Part shown: piece by piece, positions 1 through 6,529 of the stretch
How the letters are laid out: each line of letters begins with the position of its first letter
Numbering within the stretch: position 1 is the stretch's first letter
Assembly (NCBI GenBank): GCA_937894825.1
Contig: CALCQT010000160.1
Span: 1 to 10,322 of the forward strand
Reading direction: 5' to 3'
Source: an uncultured Anaerolineaceae bacterium
GTDB taxonomy: Bacteria; Chloroflexota; Anaerolineae; Anaerolineales; Anaerolineaceae
Length of the DNA stretch: 10,322 nt
Made by a program: the position numbers and the translations under genes
Notes under the pieces: generated by a model
The model's input: only the letters and a program-made list of their open reading frames with translations
Databases searched by the model: none
Told to the model about the DNA's origin: nothing

Positions 1-10
1 TCGATAACGC

Positions 11-71
11 TTTAAACGCTTTCCCTTTTGCCATTATTATCAGGCCCCAAACACGAATATGCCTAATTATA
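11..71 (-). promoter_or_regulatory. Possible leftward promoter with LacI/CcpA-like operator
   Basis: On the minus strand a perfect TATAAT lies at 71-66, but no convincing -35 box sits 16-18 bp upstream. About 40 bp downstream, plus-strand bases 11-24 (TTTAAACGCTTTCC) match the LacI-family/cre consensus TGWAANCGNTNWCA with two mismatches. The sequence AACGCTTT is repeated at 6-13 and 15-22. Together these could form a sugar-regulated promoter for a gene to the left of the window. It is inferred from short motifs only and may be chance. Confidence 0.18.
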
Positions 72-110
72 CCGCCTTGATTAATGGCAGCGCTAACTAT
101 TTCAAAATGT

Positions 111-141
111 GAAAAAAAGTACTATTGTTTTTTACTTTTTT
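111..141 (-). terminator. AT-rich inverted repeat, possible terminator of the minus-strand operon
   Basis: AAAAAAGTA (113-121) is complementary to TACTTTTTT (133-141) across an 11-base loop. Read on the minus strand the repeat ends in seven T residues, and it begins 12 bases after the stop codon of the last operon gene. The position is right for a terminator, but the stem is almost all A-T, so it would be weak; the repeat may simply reflect AT-rich intergenic DNA. Confidence 0.25.
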
Positions 142-152
142 CGCAAGCAAAA

Positions 153-851
153 TCAATGATAAATGATTGGTAAAAACAGCAGCCCGAACAGACCGACAAG
201 CAAACAGCCAATGGAGGCTGCCAGAATCATCCCGGCAGGCAGTTCCAGGACGGAGACCACCGAGACCGGCATCTCGCGCGTGGCCAGCAGCCAGTCATCC
301 AGATTTTCAACCGGAACCGCCGAATTTGTTGAAGCCTCAGCAAACCGAATCAGCGTTTTCATCCGGATGGTCGCGGTGAAAACGCCCGTTCTTTGCGGAA
401 AATGAACGCTCCAGCCAAAGGATTTTTTTGAAACCGGCAGAAATTTTTGCTGCAATGAAAGCGCGGGTTCAACCAAAGATTCGGGGATTTCGAGGCGCAA
501 CTCCAGAAAAACGTCCGGAATCGACGAACCCTCCGGCAGCGGCTGCGCACACTCCCACTCCAGATCCGCGTCCGGGAGATAACTGACCGCCACCTTTCCG
601 CTGCGCCCCAAACCAATCCGTTCCGGCCAGGTCAATCGCATCCGGCCAGCCGGGATCAGCAACTCACAGTCCTGTTCATCCCAGGAAAGTGGAACGCGGA
701 CTGCCGGAATATCCGTCTCCAATACAGCCGAACGATTTGCCCACAGAGACCAGATCAAGCCTGAAAAGCCTGCCAATAACAGCAAAAGCCCCAGGGCGAA
801 ACCAATCCACCGTACCGCACCGCGTTGTTTACTCAGTGGCTTTATACGCAT
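153..851 (-). CDS. Two-pass membrane protein of unknown function
   Basis: I do not recognise the family. From the ATG at 851 the product is 232 residues. A basic N-terminus (RIKPLSKQRGAVR) is followed by a hydrophobic segment at about residues 14-36. A region of about 165 residues follows, rich in charged residues, Trp and Pro, probably beta-structured and outside the membrane. A second hydrophobic segment at about 205-228 ends close to the C-terminus. The basic start predicts an N-in, C-in topology with the middle domain exported. The ATG at 851 lies inside the end of mazG (23-bp overlap) and has only a weak Shine-Dalgarno. An in-frame TTG at 887 would add 12 residues and is the alternative start. 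It is the last gene of the minus-strand run, and the overlap suggests translational coupling to mazG. No catalytic motif or lipobox is visible. Confidence 0.7.
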   Translation of the reverse strand: MRIKPLSKQRGAVRWIGFALGLLLLLAGFSGLIWSLWANRSAVLETDIPAVRVPLSWDEQDCELLIPAGRMRLTWPERIGLGRSGKVAVSYLPDADLEWECAQPLPEGSSIPDVFLELRLEIPESLVEPALSLQQKFLPVSKKSFGWSVHFPQRTGVFTATIRMKTLIRFAEASTNSAVPVENLDDWLLATREMPVSVVSVLELPAGMILAASIGCLLVGLFGLLFLPIIYH

Positions 852-1905
852 CCCAATACCGGTCTTTTTCTTCCAATGGCATATCAAAAAGATCTTTCCC
901 GATCAACTTTGCCTGCGCTTCGACATACTGGACGCGATGGTAAAATTTGCGGTTCGCCATGCGCAGTGCAGTCTCCGGATCAACTTTTTCCCAACGGGCC
1001 AGATTCACCAACGTGAACAGAATATCGCCCAGTTCATCCGTTTTTTCCGCATCGGTTTCGGCCTTGCGGAACTCCTCGATCTCTTCGTTGAGCTTGCCCC
1101 ACACACCATCGACCGAATCCCAGTCAAATCCGGCTTTGGCAGCCCGTTTTTGATAAGAAAACGCCATCGATAAAGCAGGCATGGCTGTTGAAATGCCGTC
1201 CAGCAAGCCCTGTTCCTTCTTTTGCCCGGCCCGTTCCGCCTTTTTCACACGCTCCCAACGGTCCAACACTTCGTCCGAAGTCAACTTTTCGGCGTGATCA
1301 AACACATGTGGATGACGGAAAATCAGCTTCCGGCTGATATGGTTGACGACATCCCCCAGGTTGAATTCGCCGGCGTCCAGCGCGATCTGCGCCTGGATGA
1401 CAACATGCAGCAGCACATCACCCAACTCTTCCGAAATCGTGTCAAGATTCAGATCGTCGAGGCCACTCAGCAGCTCATAGACTTCCTGCAAAAAATCATC
1501 GCGCAGCGATTGATGGGTCTGCTTGCGGTCCCAGGGGCAGCCATCCGGCGCCCGCAGTGTCGCGACCACATTCTGAAAAAACTCAAACGAACGCTCTTCC
1601 GGCAACGGCGGGATATGGAGCGCAATGGCATCTTTGATTTGGTCGCCCTCCCGCAAATCGCTCAGCGTGATCTGCCGTGTCCGCTCTGCGTGCGTGCCGG
1701 CCACATCTCTCTCGATCACCTCAATGATGTAGTCCTGTGGATACTCAGCGGAAAGAAGCTGCCAGAGATGCCGCTGGTTCTTCGGATTGTGAATCAGCGT
1801 GTCCAAATGGGGCGGAGTCAATAAATGGTGCAAAGACAACAGCCGATCCCCTTCCAGCACCACCAGATTCTCAGGAACCGCTGCAATGATTTGTCTGATA
1901 TCCAT
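829..1905 (-). CDS. mazG: MazG nucleoside triphosphate pyrophosphohydrolase with partial methylase-like N-terminus
   Basis: MazG hydrolyses (d)NTPs to NMPs and pyrophosphate in the cytosol, removing noncanonical or excess nucleotides. The 358-residue product carries both MazG repeats. The first begins near residue 105, with GCPWDRKQT at 122-130, QEVYE at 140-144 and EELGD at 159-163, then RHPHVF at 197-202. The second has EEIEE at 274-278 and DELGD at 290-294, the EExxE...ExxD metal-binding pattern. In the first repeat the leading Glu is Gln140; in E. coli MazG the C-terminal repeat is the active one, so activity may be unaffected. Residues 1-95 resemble the C-terminal half of the tetrapyrrole methylase domain that precedes MazG in YabN-type proteins (notably the AEYPQDYIIEVIE stretch). 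The SAM-binding half is absent and upstream DNA is occupied by the HAD gene. Start ATG 1905 has AGAGG 8 nt upstream and shares one base with the preceding stop (TAATG). Confidence 0.95.
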   Translation of the reverse strand: MDIRQIIAAVPENLVVLEGDRLLSLHHLLTPPHLDTLIHNPKNQRHLWQLLSAEYPQDYIIEVIERDVAGTHAERTRQITLSDLREGDQIKDAIALHIPPLPEERSFEFFQNVVATLRAPDGCPWDRKQTHQSLRDDFLQEVYELLSGLDDLNLDTISEELGDVLLHVVIQAQIALDAGEFNLGDVVNHISRKLIFRHPHVFDHAEKLTSDEVLDRWERVKKAERAGQKKEQGLLDGISTAMPALSMAFSYQKRAAKAGFDWDSVDGVWGKLNEEIEEFRKAETDAEKTDELGDILFTLVNLARWEKVDPETALRMANRKFYHRVQYVEAQAKLIGKDLFDMPLEEKDRYWDAYKATE

Positions 1906-2576
1906 TACAAAAACCTCTCAATAAATCCTTCAAAATTATCAATTACGGCGGTGATAATCGGATTGCCTTCAACTTTCGCCGTATCCAGAATCGATTTCAT
2001 CGCCACAATCTTGCCGACGCCGGCGTTCTCCGCCGCTTTGATCCCAGCCGGTGAGTCTTCCACCACCAGACAATCGGCCGGAGCCACTCCGATCAACTTC
2101 GCCGCCCTCAGATAGATATCCGGCGCAGGTTTTCCCGGAAAGGTGCCGTCATCATAAACGATCGATTCCGGTCCGGCAAACCAGCGCGACAACGAGAAGA
2201 TATCGAAGAAGAAGCGCACATTCGTGATTTCCGAAGCGGTAGCAATGGTAAAAGGAATGCCGCGCGCCTGCAGCTCATCCAACAGATCCGCCGCGCCGTG
2301 AACAAGCTGCCGGCCGGCCGGATCCGCACGCACGAGTTCACGGTACAGGATCTCCTTTTCGATCATCACATTGTACCGTTCTTCCTCGGAAACGTCTTTT
2401 CCCAGAACATATTCGGTAACCAGCGGAAAAGCGCGGCCGTGAATGAAAGCTGCATATTCGTCTGAACTGATATCACGACCGCGGTATTTGCGGTAGATTT
2501 CCCGCCAGGCAATCTCATGTTTATCCGTATCCAGAAACAGGGTACCGTTAAAATCGAACAGGACGCCTTGAGTCAT
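1905..2576 (-). CDS. HAD-superfamily phosphatase, beta-phosphoglucomutase-like, DFNGT variant
   Basis: The product is a probable cytosolic phosphatase or phosphomutase of HAD subfamily I with a helical cap, 223 residues. Motif I is DFNGT at residues 8-12: nucleophile Asp8 is present, but the usual second Asp (general acid/base) is Asn10. Residues 13-100 form the cap region. Motif II is the TAS at 113-115, motif III Lys149 in GKPAPD, and motif IV Glu173-Asp174 in VEDSPAGI, the typical beta-PGM/GPH ending. The ATG at 2576 is chosen because GGGGTGA lies 7 nt upstream and because motif I should be near the N-terminus; an in-frame start at 2639 would add an implausible 21-residue tail. The stop overlaps the mazG start, so the two are probably co-translated. 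Substrate is unknown; sugar phosphates are common for the family. I believe DFNGT also occurs in other bacterial members, so the Asn may define a subfamily and not a defect. Confidence 0.88.
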   Translation of the reverse strand: MTQGVLFDFNGTLFLDTDKHEIAWREIYRKYRGRDISSDEYAAFIHGRAFPLVTEYVLGKDVSEEERYNVMIEKEILYRELVRADPAGRQLVHGAADLLDELQARGIPFTIATASEITNVRFFFDIFSLSRWFAGPESIVYDDGTFPGKPAPDIYLRAAKLIGVAPADCLVVEDSPAGIKAAENAGVGKIVAMKSILDTAKVEGNPIITAVIDNFEGFIERFL

Positions 2577-2583
2577 TTTCGCT

Positions 2584-2590
2584 TCACCCC
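2584..2590 (-). promoter_or_regulatory. Ribosome binding site fixing the HAD phosphatase start
   Basis: GGGGTGA on the minus strand lies 7 nt before the ATG at 2576. It supports this start over the in-frame upstream start at 2639. Confidence 0.6.
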
Positions 2591-2642
2591 ACACCAATAA
2601 ATTTGCGCATGCCATAGCCGCTTGAAACAGGGCCCTCAATGA

Positions 2643-3653
2643 TTATTCCGCTGCAACCGATTCTGTCTGGCCATGACGCAGCGTCGTCGTCAACCAATTC
2701 AAAAATCGCGCATCCCAGCGGTAGATCATCATCTGCTGGCTCATGTTCGGGATAAACTGATATTCGGACACCAGAATGTCCAGCGGCGGTTCCGCGAAAA
2801 AGAGCGATTCCGATTTCAGCCGCGGCGTCAGGCATAAGAGCGTGGCGATGTCAGCGGCAGACAGGTCTGTCAGAATCGATCCGGACACCGCCTGATAAAT
2901 ATCCGGCAGCCGCAGCAAAATCGCCGGATCGTTGACGCGATCAAAAATTGCGTTCAAAACGATGGATTGACTGCTGATTCGGAACGAATCCGAATAGTTC
3001 CGGCGCGCCCGGGCCAAATTCAGCGCCTGGGTCCCGTTCAGCGATTGCTTCCCCGGCGGAAAATAAGCAACCGGACGGTCATCCACTTCTGTCGGTAGAT
3101 CTACCTCAATCCCACCGATGGCGTTCACGACATGTTCGAAAATTTCCAGATTCACGACCAGATAATGATCGACCTCGATCCCGAAATTCTCCCGGATCGC
3201 CGCCGCCAGCGCACCGCCGCCGAAACCTTCCCCATCAAAATGGCCCATCCCCACCGTTCCGAAAAAGTAGGTCTGGTTCAGCATCATAACGCCTTCAATG
3301 TCCATTGCCGCCGGCGGTTCCACCACCAGATTCCGGTGCAGCGGCACGACATTGATCTGCGGTTTGGTAAAATCGATCCGCACCAGCCGAATCGCGTCCG
3401 CCAATCCATACAGATATTCCGTTCCGCGATAATCCACCCCTGCCACCAAAACAGTCCACTCATTGTCCAGGCCACAGATCGGCATCACGCCGACTTTGGC
3501 CTGGTTCCGGGTCCAGCTCATTTTGTCAAAGGTCAGGTCACGGAACAAAGAGACAATATTGATATTCGAGCGGCGGATCATCAGAAACGAGAAGCTGATC
3601 AGAGCAATGAGAAGAATCAGGATGACCTTCCACCAGTTTTTTTTGTTTCGCAT
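2643..3653 (-). CDS. LytR-CpsA-Psr (LCP) family protein
   Basis: LCP enzymes are membrane-anchored phosphotransferases that move undecaprenyl-linked glycopolymers onto peptidoglycan or related acceptors outside the cell. The 336-residue product has a short basic N-terminus, one membrane segment at about residues 9-26 and an LCP domain at about 68-240. Recognisable blocks are AGVDYR (71-76), LADAIRLVRID (84-94, where other members have RSDT), PLHRNL (104-109, usually IPRD), LNQTYFFG (125-132), YLVVNLEIFEHVVNAIGGIEVDLP (starting at residue 164), LNGTQALNLARARR (205-218) and FRISSQ (224-229). Asp74, Asp86, Arg107, Arg215, Arg217, Arg225 and Gln229 align with the metal- and pyrophosphate-binding residues as I recall them from Cps2A. 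The IPRD Asp is Asn108 and the RSDT Arg is Leu84, so this is a divergent member. The last 95 residues are not recognisable. It starts 6 nt after the preceding hydroxylase gene with no strong Shine-Dalgarno, so translation is probably coupled to it. Confidence 0.88.
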   Translation of the reverse strand: MRNKKNWWKVILILLIALISFSFLMIRRSNINIVSLFRDLTFDKMSWTRNQAKVGVMPICGLDNEWTVLVAGVDYRGTEYLYGLADAIRLVRIDFTKPQINVVPLHRNLVVEPPAAMDIEGVMMLNQTYFFGTVGMGHFDGEGFGGGALAAAIRENFGIEVDHYLVVNLEIFEHVVNAIGGIEVDLPTEVDDRPVAYFPPGKQSLNGTQALNLARARRNYSDSFRISSQSIVLNAIFDRVNDPAILLRLPDIYQAVSGSILTDLSAADIATLLCLTPRLKSESLFFAEPPLDILVSEYQFIPNMSQQMMIYRWDARFLNWLTTTLRHGQTESVAAE

Positions 3654-3659
3654 TTTTCT

Positions 3660-5771
3660 TTATTTATCCGAAAGCACCTTCATGATATCTTCGGTCGTGA
3701 ACGGCGCATGATTCAGATCCGCGCCCAGGGCATGTTCCAGCGCCGCCACATAAGCCGGAGCGGCCCCGACCAACGGCAGTTCACCCGCGCCCTTCGCACC
3801 ATAGGGTCCATCCGGGTATTCTTCCACATGCAGCCCGACAACCATATTTTTCACGTCAACCGCGGTCGGGATGATATAGTCGGTAAAACTGTTATTGCGG
3901 ATCCGCCCTTTGCTGTCAGCGGCCATATACTCACAGGAAGCGTAGCCGATCCCCTGCAGAAAACCGCCCTCCATTTGGCCCATCACAATATTGTAGTCAA
4001 TCGGCGTGCCGACGTCGAAAGAAGCCCAGGCGCCGACAACCGTCGAAAATGCCGTCAGGGTGTCAATCTCGACCTCAATCACATTCACACCCCAGGCATA
4101 AGTCGGGTAAGCGTCACCCTGAAACTTATCAATATAGAACGGAATCATGAAGTCCGGCTCTTTAAAGCGCTGCTCCACGATCTGTTCCGCGCCTTCCACC
4201 CACTCCGCGCGCAGCTCAATGGCCGCCTTGCGCAGCAACTCGCCAACCACCATCAGCGAACGGGAGGCCACCGTCGGGCCGGAATCCGGCACACGATCGG
4301 TGTCCGGATTTTCAATCAGCACACGATCAATCGGAATGTTCAGTTCGTTGGCCACGATTTTTGAAAAGGTGGTCTTCAAACCCTGCCCAATATCGGTATT
4401 CGAAACCAGAATCTCAACTTTGCCCTCAGCATATTTATGCAGCCGGACAACCGCTTTGATGTGATCCCGTTCGCCGGAACCGGTGAAGCCGGCGCCGTGA
4501 AAATGGACCGAAATACCAATCCCGCGGCGATAGCGGCCGGTCTGGTTTTTATACAACGCCCGTTTTTTCTCATAGTCGCTGGCCTGGCAGACCTCGTCGA
4601 TCATGGCCGGCAGCGGCACCGGAAAATGGTATTTCCCACTGGTGGAAGTGGCGTCGCCCTGTTTCACCAGATGCGTTTTCTTGAAATCAAGCGGCTCAAT
4701 CCCCAAATCATGCGCGATATGATTCATCATCATCTCGACGGCGAAAAAGGTCTGCGGCGCGCCGAATCCGCGAAATGCGCCATTCGGCACAGTGTTGGTC
4801 TTGACGGCCCGCCCACGCACCTTCAGGCTCGGTACGTTGTAAACGCCGCTGGAGCAGATGATGCCGCGCTGCAGCACGACCGCAGAGAGCGTCGTATACG
4901 CCCCGCCATTGAACAGCACATCAATATCCATCGCAGTGACCTTACCATCTTTGACCGCGACTTTGTAAGTGCACAGCGACGGGTGCCGTTTGCTGGTAAA
5001 TTCGATGTCCTCCCGGCGGTCAAAAATCGTCCGCACCGGCTGACCGGCCTTCAACGCGGCCACGGCCACCTGGCAAGCCAGAATCGAGGGATAATCCTCT
5101 TTCCCGCCGAAGCCGCCGCCGGTCACATCCTGAACGATCTGCACGGCGCTGGCTTCGACGCCGAGCGCTTTGGCCACCGCGCCATGGACATAGTACGGAC
5201 ACTGCATGGACCCGCGCACGGTCATTTTTCCCGGCTGCGGCTGGGCGATCAACCCCTGCGGTTCAAGGTAGGCCTGTTCCTGATAGCCGGTCTCGAACTC
5301 TTCTTCATAGATCTTGTCCGCTTCCGCAAAGGCACGTTCCGTATCGCCCTTGTGGTAGGTGTAATCAAAAAAGACCGTGTCAAAATCACGAATGTCGATG
5401 ATGGGCTCCAGGTCCTCGTAATCAACCCGGATTTCGCTCAGCAGTCGGTCCACCACGGCTTCATCCGGACCGACCACCATCAGGATCGGATCCCCGATAA
5501 ACTCGACCGTCTCCTCCGGGAAAACCGGTGTGTCGTCCAACACGATGTGGACCCGGTTCACTCCCGGAACGTCATTCTTATCGACCACCCAATACCCTTC
5601 CGGCAGGAGCGGCAGCGTCACCTTTTGAATGCGGGCTTTGGCCCTGGTTGAACGCAGAAATTTTCCGACCAGCGTCTGATCGAGCGGATAATCCGCCACA
5701 TAGAGCGCGCTTCCGCTGAATTTCGCCAAATGATCTTTTTTCACGATGGATTCACTGATACTTTTTCCCAT
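3660..5771 (-). CDS. Xanthine dehydrogenase-family molybdopterin-binding subunit
   Basis: Catalytic Mo subunit of a molybdenum hydroxylase, inserting oxygen from water into an aromatic heterocycle or aldehyde; substrate not assignable from sequence. The 703-residue product has the aldehyde oxidase/xanthine dehydrogenase a/b hammerhead domain at about residues 15-130, followed by the Mo-binding domain. Visible motifs are the Mo-pocket Gln190 in GSMQCP, GGGFGGKED (218-226), KRHP (261-264), GAFRGFGAPQ (331-340), IGQG (461-464), VPDSGPTVASR (494-504) and GAKGAGE (658-664) with catalytic Glu664. All expected catalytic motifs are intact. It has no iron-sulfur or FAD domain, so electrons must leave through another polypeptide. 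The only [2Fe-2S] domains in the window are in the fused hydroxylase upstream. ATG 5771 is preferred over ATG 5780 and TTG 5789 because GGAG lies 9 nt before it. It may form a complex with the other hydroxylase or act on a different substrate. Confidence 0.93.
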   Translation of the reverse strand: MGKSISESIVKKDHLAKFSGSALYVADYPLDQTLVGKFLRSTRAKARIQKVTLPLLPEGYWVVDKNDVPGVNRVHIVLDDTPVFPEETVEFIGDPILMVVGPDEAVVDRLLSEIRVDYEDLEPIIDIRDFDTVFFDYTYHKGDTERAFAEADKIYEEEFETGYQEQAYLEPQGLIAQPQPGKMTVRGSMQCPYYVHGAVAKALGVEASAVQIVQDVTGGGFGGKEDYPSILACQVAVAALKAGQPVRTIFDRREDIEFTSKRHPSLCTYKVAVKDGKVTAMDIDVLFNGGAYTTLSAVVLQRGIICSSGVYNVPSLKVRGRAVKTNTVPNGAFRGFGAPQTFFAVEMMMNHIAHDLGIEPLDFKKTHLVKQGDATSTSGKYHFPVPLPAMIDEVCQASDYEKKRALYKNQTGRYRRGIGISVHFHGAGFTGSGERDHIKAVVRLHKYAEGKVEILVSNTDIGQGLKTTFSKIVANELNIPIDRVLIENPDTDRVPDSGPTVASRSLMVVGELLRKAAIELRAEWVEGAEQIVEQRFKEPDFMIPFYIDKFQGDAYPTYAWGVNVIEVEIDTLTAFSTVVGAWASFDVGTPIDYNIVMGQMEGGFLQGIGYASCEYMAADSKGRIRNNSFTDYIIPTAVDVKNMVVGLHVEEYPDGPYGAKGAGELPLVGAAPAYVAALEHALGADLNHAPFTTEDIMKVLSDK

Positions 5772-5780
5772 ATCATTCAT

Positions 5781-5784
5781 CTCC
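5781..5784 (-). promoter_or_regulatory. Ribosome binding site fixing the second hydroxylase start
   Basis: GGAG on the minus strand lies 9 nt before the ATG at 5771. The same GGAG abuts the ATG at 5780 directly and overlaps the region just after TTG 5789, so only the 5771 start has usable spacing. Confidence 0.55.
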
Positions 5785-5819
5785 AACAATTCTGTCTATC
5801 GAAACGGATGCTGATTTTA

Positions 5820-5845
5820 CTCTGCGGAATTAAAAACGGGCAGAG
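5820..5845 (-). repeat. Inverted repeat in the gap between mocA-like gene and second hydroxylase
   Basis: CTCTGC (5820-5825) and GCAGAG (5840-5845) form a 6-bp stem with a 14-base loop in the 89-bp gap, the longest gap within the minus-strand run. No T-run follows on the minus strand, so it is not a standard terminator. It could be a processing or attenuation hairpin that separates expression of the two halves of the operon, or chance. Confidence 0.25.
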
Positions 5846-5860
5846 AATTCGTTTATTCGA

Positions 5861-6505
5861 TCAAAACCCGGAAAGCTGACTTCCCGATTCTGATTCATTC
5901 CCTTTCAAATAAGCGGCCAGCCTTTGATAATCTTCCAATGTATCCATGTCCAACCAACAGCCGGGATCATCAACCGGCGCCTGTGCAACCACGCCTTTAT
6001 ACTGATTCCAGAAGGATTTCAGCCCGCCGGAGCCGGCAAACGCCAGTATTTCATCTATTATATCCGTTCTGATCAACGGCGGGTGCCGGCGAAAGCCCTG
6101 AATCAGCGGAAATACCGCCGCGGCGTGCGTCGCTTCCATTTCAGTCCGGATCCGATCATACGTGCTTTTTCGCACCGCCGGCATGTCGCCGGGCAGAAGA
6201 AAGAAGGCCGCGCAATCCTCCGGCAACGCCCGGATGCCGATTTTGATTGAAGTCAGCATGTCGGTCGTGGCGTAGTCCGGATTGAGCGCGATGCGGATTG
6301 CCTCCGGCGGAATCGCCGCCTGCAGCACCTGCGTCACTTCATCCGCACGGTTGCCCAACACCACCGTCACGGGAGAAACCCCCGCCGACAGCATGCTCTC
6401 GACCGTGCGCACGATGACCGGCTTCCCGTTCAGATCCATTAACGGCTTGAAATCACCCATGCGGCTGGAAAGACCGGCCGCCAGCACCAGCCCACAGACC
6501 TTCAT
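5861..6505 (-). CDS. MocA/YgfJ-like molybdenum cofactor nucleotidyltransferase
   Basis: The likely reaction is transfer of CMP (or another nucleotide) from NTP to molybdopterin to mature the cofactor of the adjacent hydroxylases in the cytosol. The 214-residue product has a single GT-A-like nucleotidyltransferase fold. LAAGLSSRMG at 8-17 with Lys20 forms the nucleotide-binding loop. NPDYATTDMLTS (75-86) resembles the family NPxYxxGMxxS block. GDMPAV at 106-111 carries the metal-binding Asp107, RRHPPL at 139-144 matches the family GHPxL block, and LDMDTLEDY at 185-193 matches the C-terminal DxDTPED block. The RRHP block and the gene context favour MocA/YgfJ over MobA (GMP transfer for DMSO-reductase-type enzymes), but the nucleotide used cannot be read with certainty. 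ATG 6505 is preferred because the fold begins there; an in-frame TTG at 6529 directly after the upstream stop would add eight residues. The Shine-Dalgarno is weak, suggesting coupling to the upstream gene 24 nt away. Confidence 0.88.
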   Translation of the reverse strand: MKVCGLVLAAGLSSRMGDFKPLMDLNGKPVIVRTVESMLSAGVSPVTVVLGNRADEVTQVLQAAIPPEAIRIALNPDYATTDMLTSIKIGIRALPEDCAAFFLLPGDMPAVRKSTYDRIRTEMEATHAAAVFPLIQGFRRHPPLIRTDIIDEILAFAGSGGLKSFWNQYKGVVAQAPVDDPGCWLDMDTLEDYQRLAAYLKGNESESGSQLSGF

Positions 6506-6529
6506 CCGTCCCGCTGCCGTCTCGTCCAA

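Noticed and set aside
2577..2639. Longer HAD protein beginning at 2639
   Set aside because: The extra 21 residues precede motif I, which should be near the N-terminus, and the ATG at 2576 has a good Shine-Dalgarno.
3132..4364. Long plus-strand ORF (410 codons)
   Set aside because: It lies antisense to the LCP gene and the second hydroxylase, both of which have clear motifs; the translation is rich in His, Arg and Gln and lacks recognisable domains, as expected for a shadow frame in GC-rich coding DNA.
4437..5651. Plus-strand ORF of 404 codons
   Set aside because: Antisense to the catalytic region of the second hydroxylase; no family resemblance and a composition typical of reverse-complement reading.
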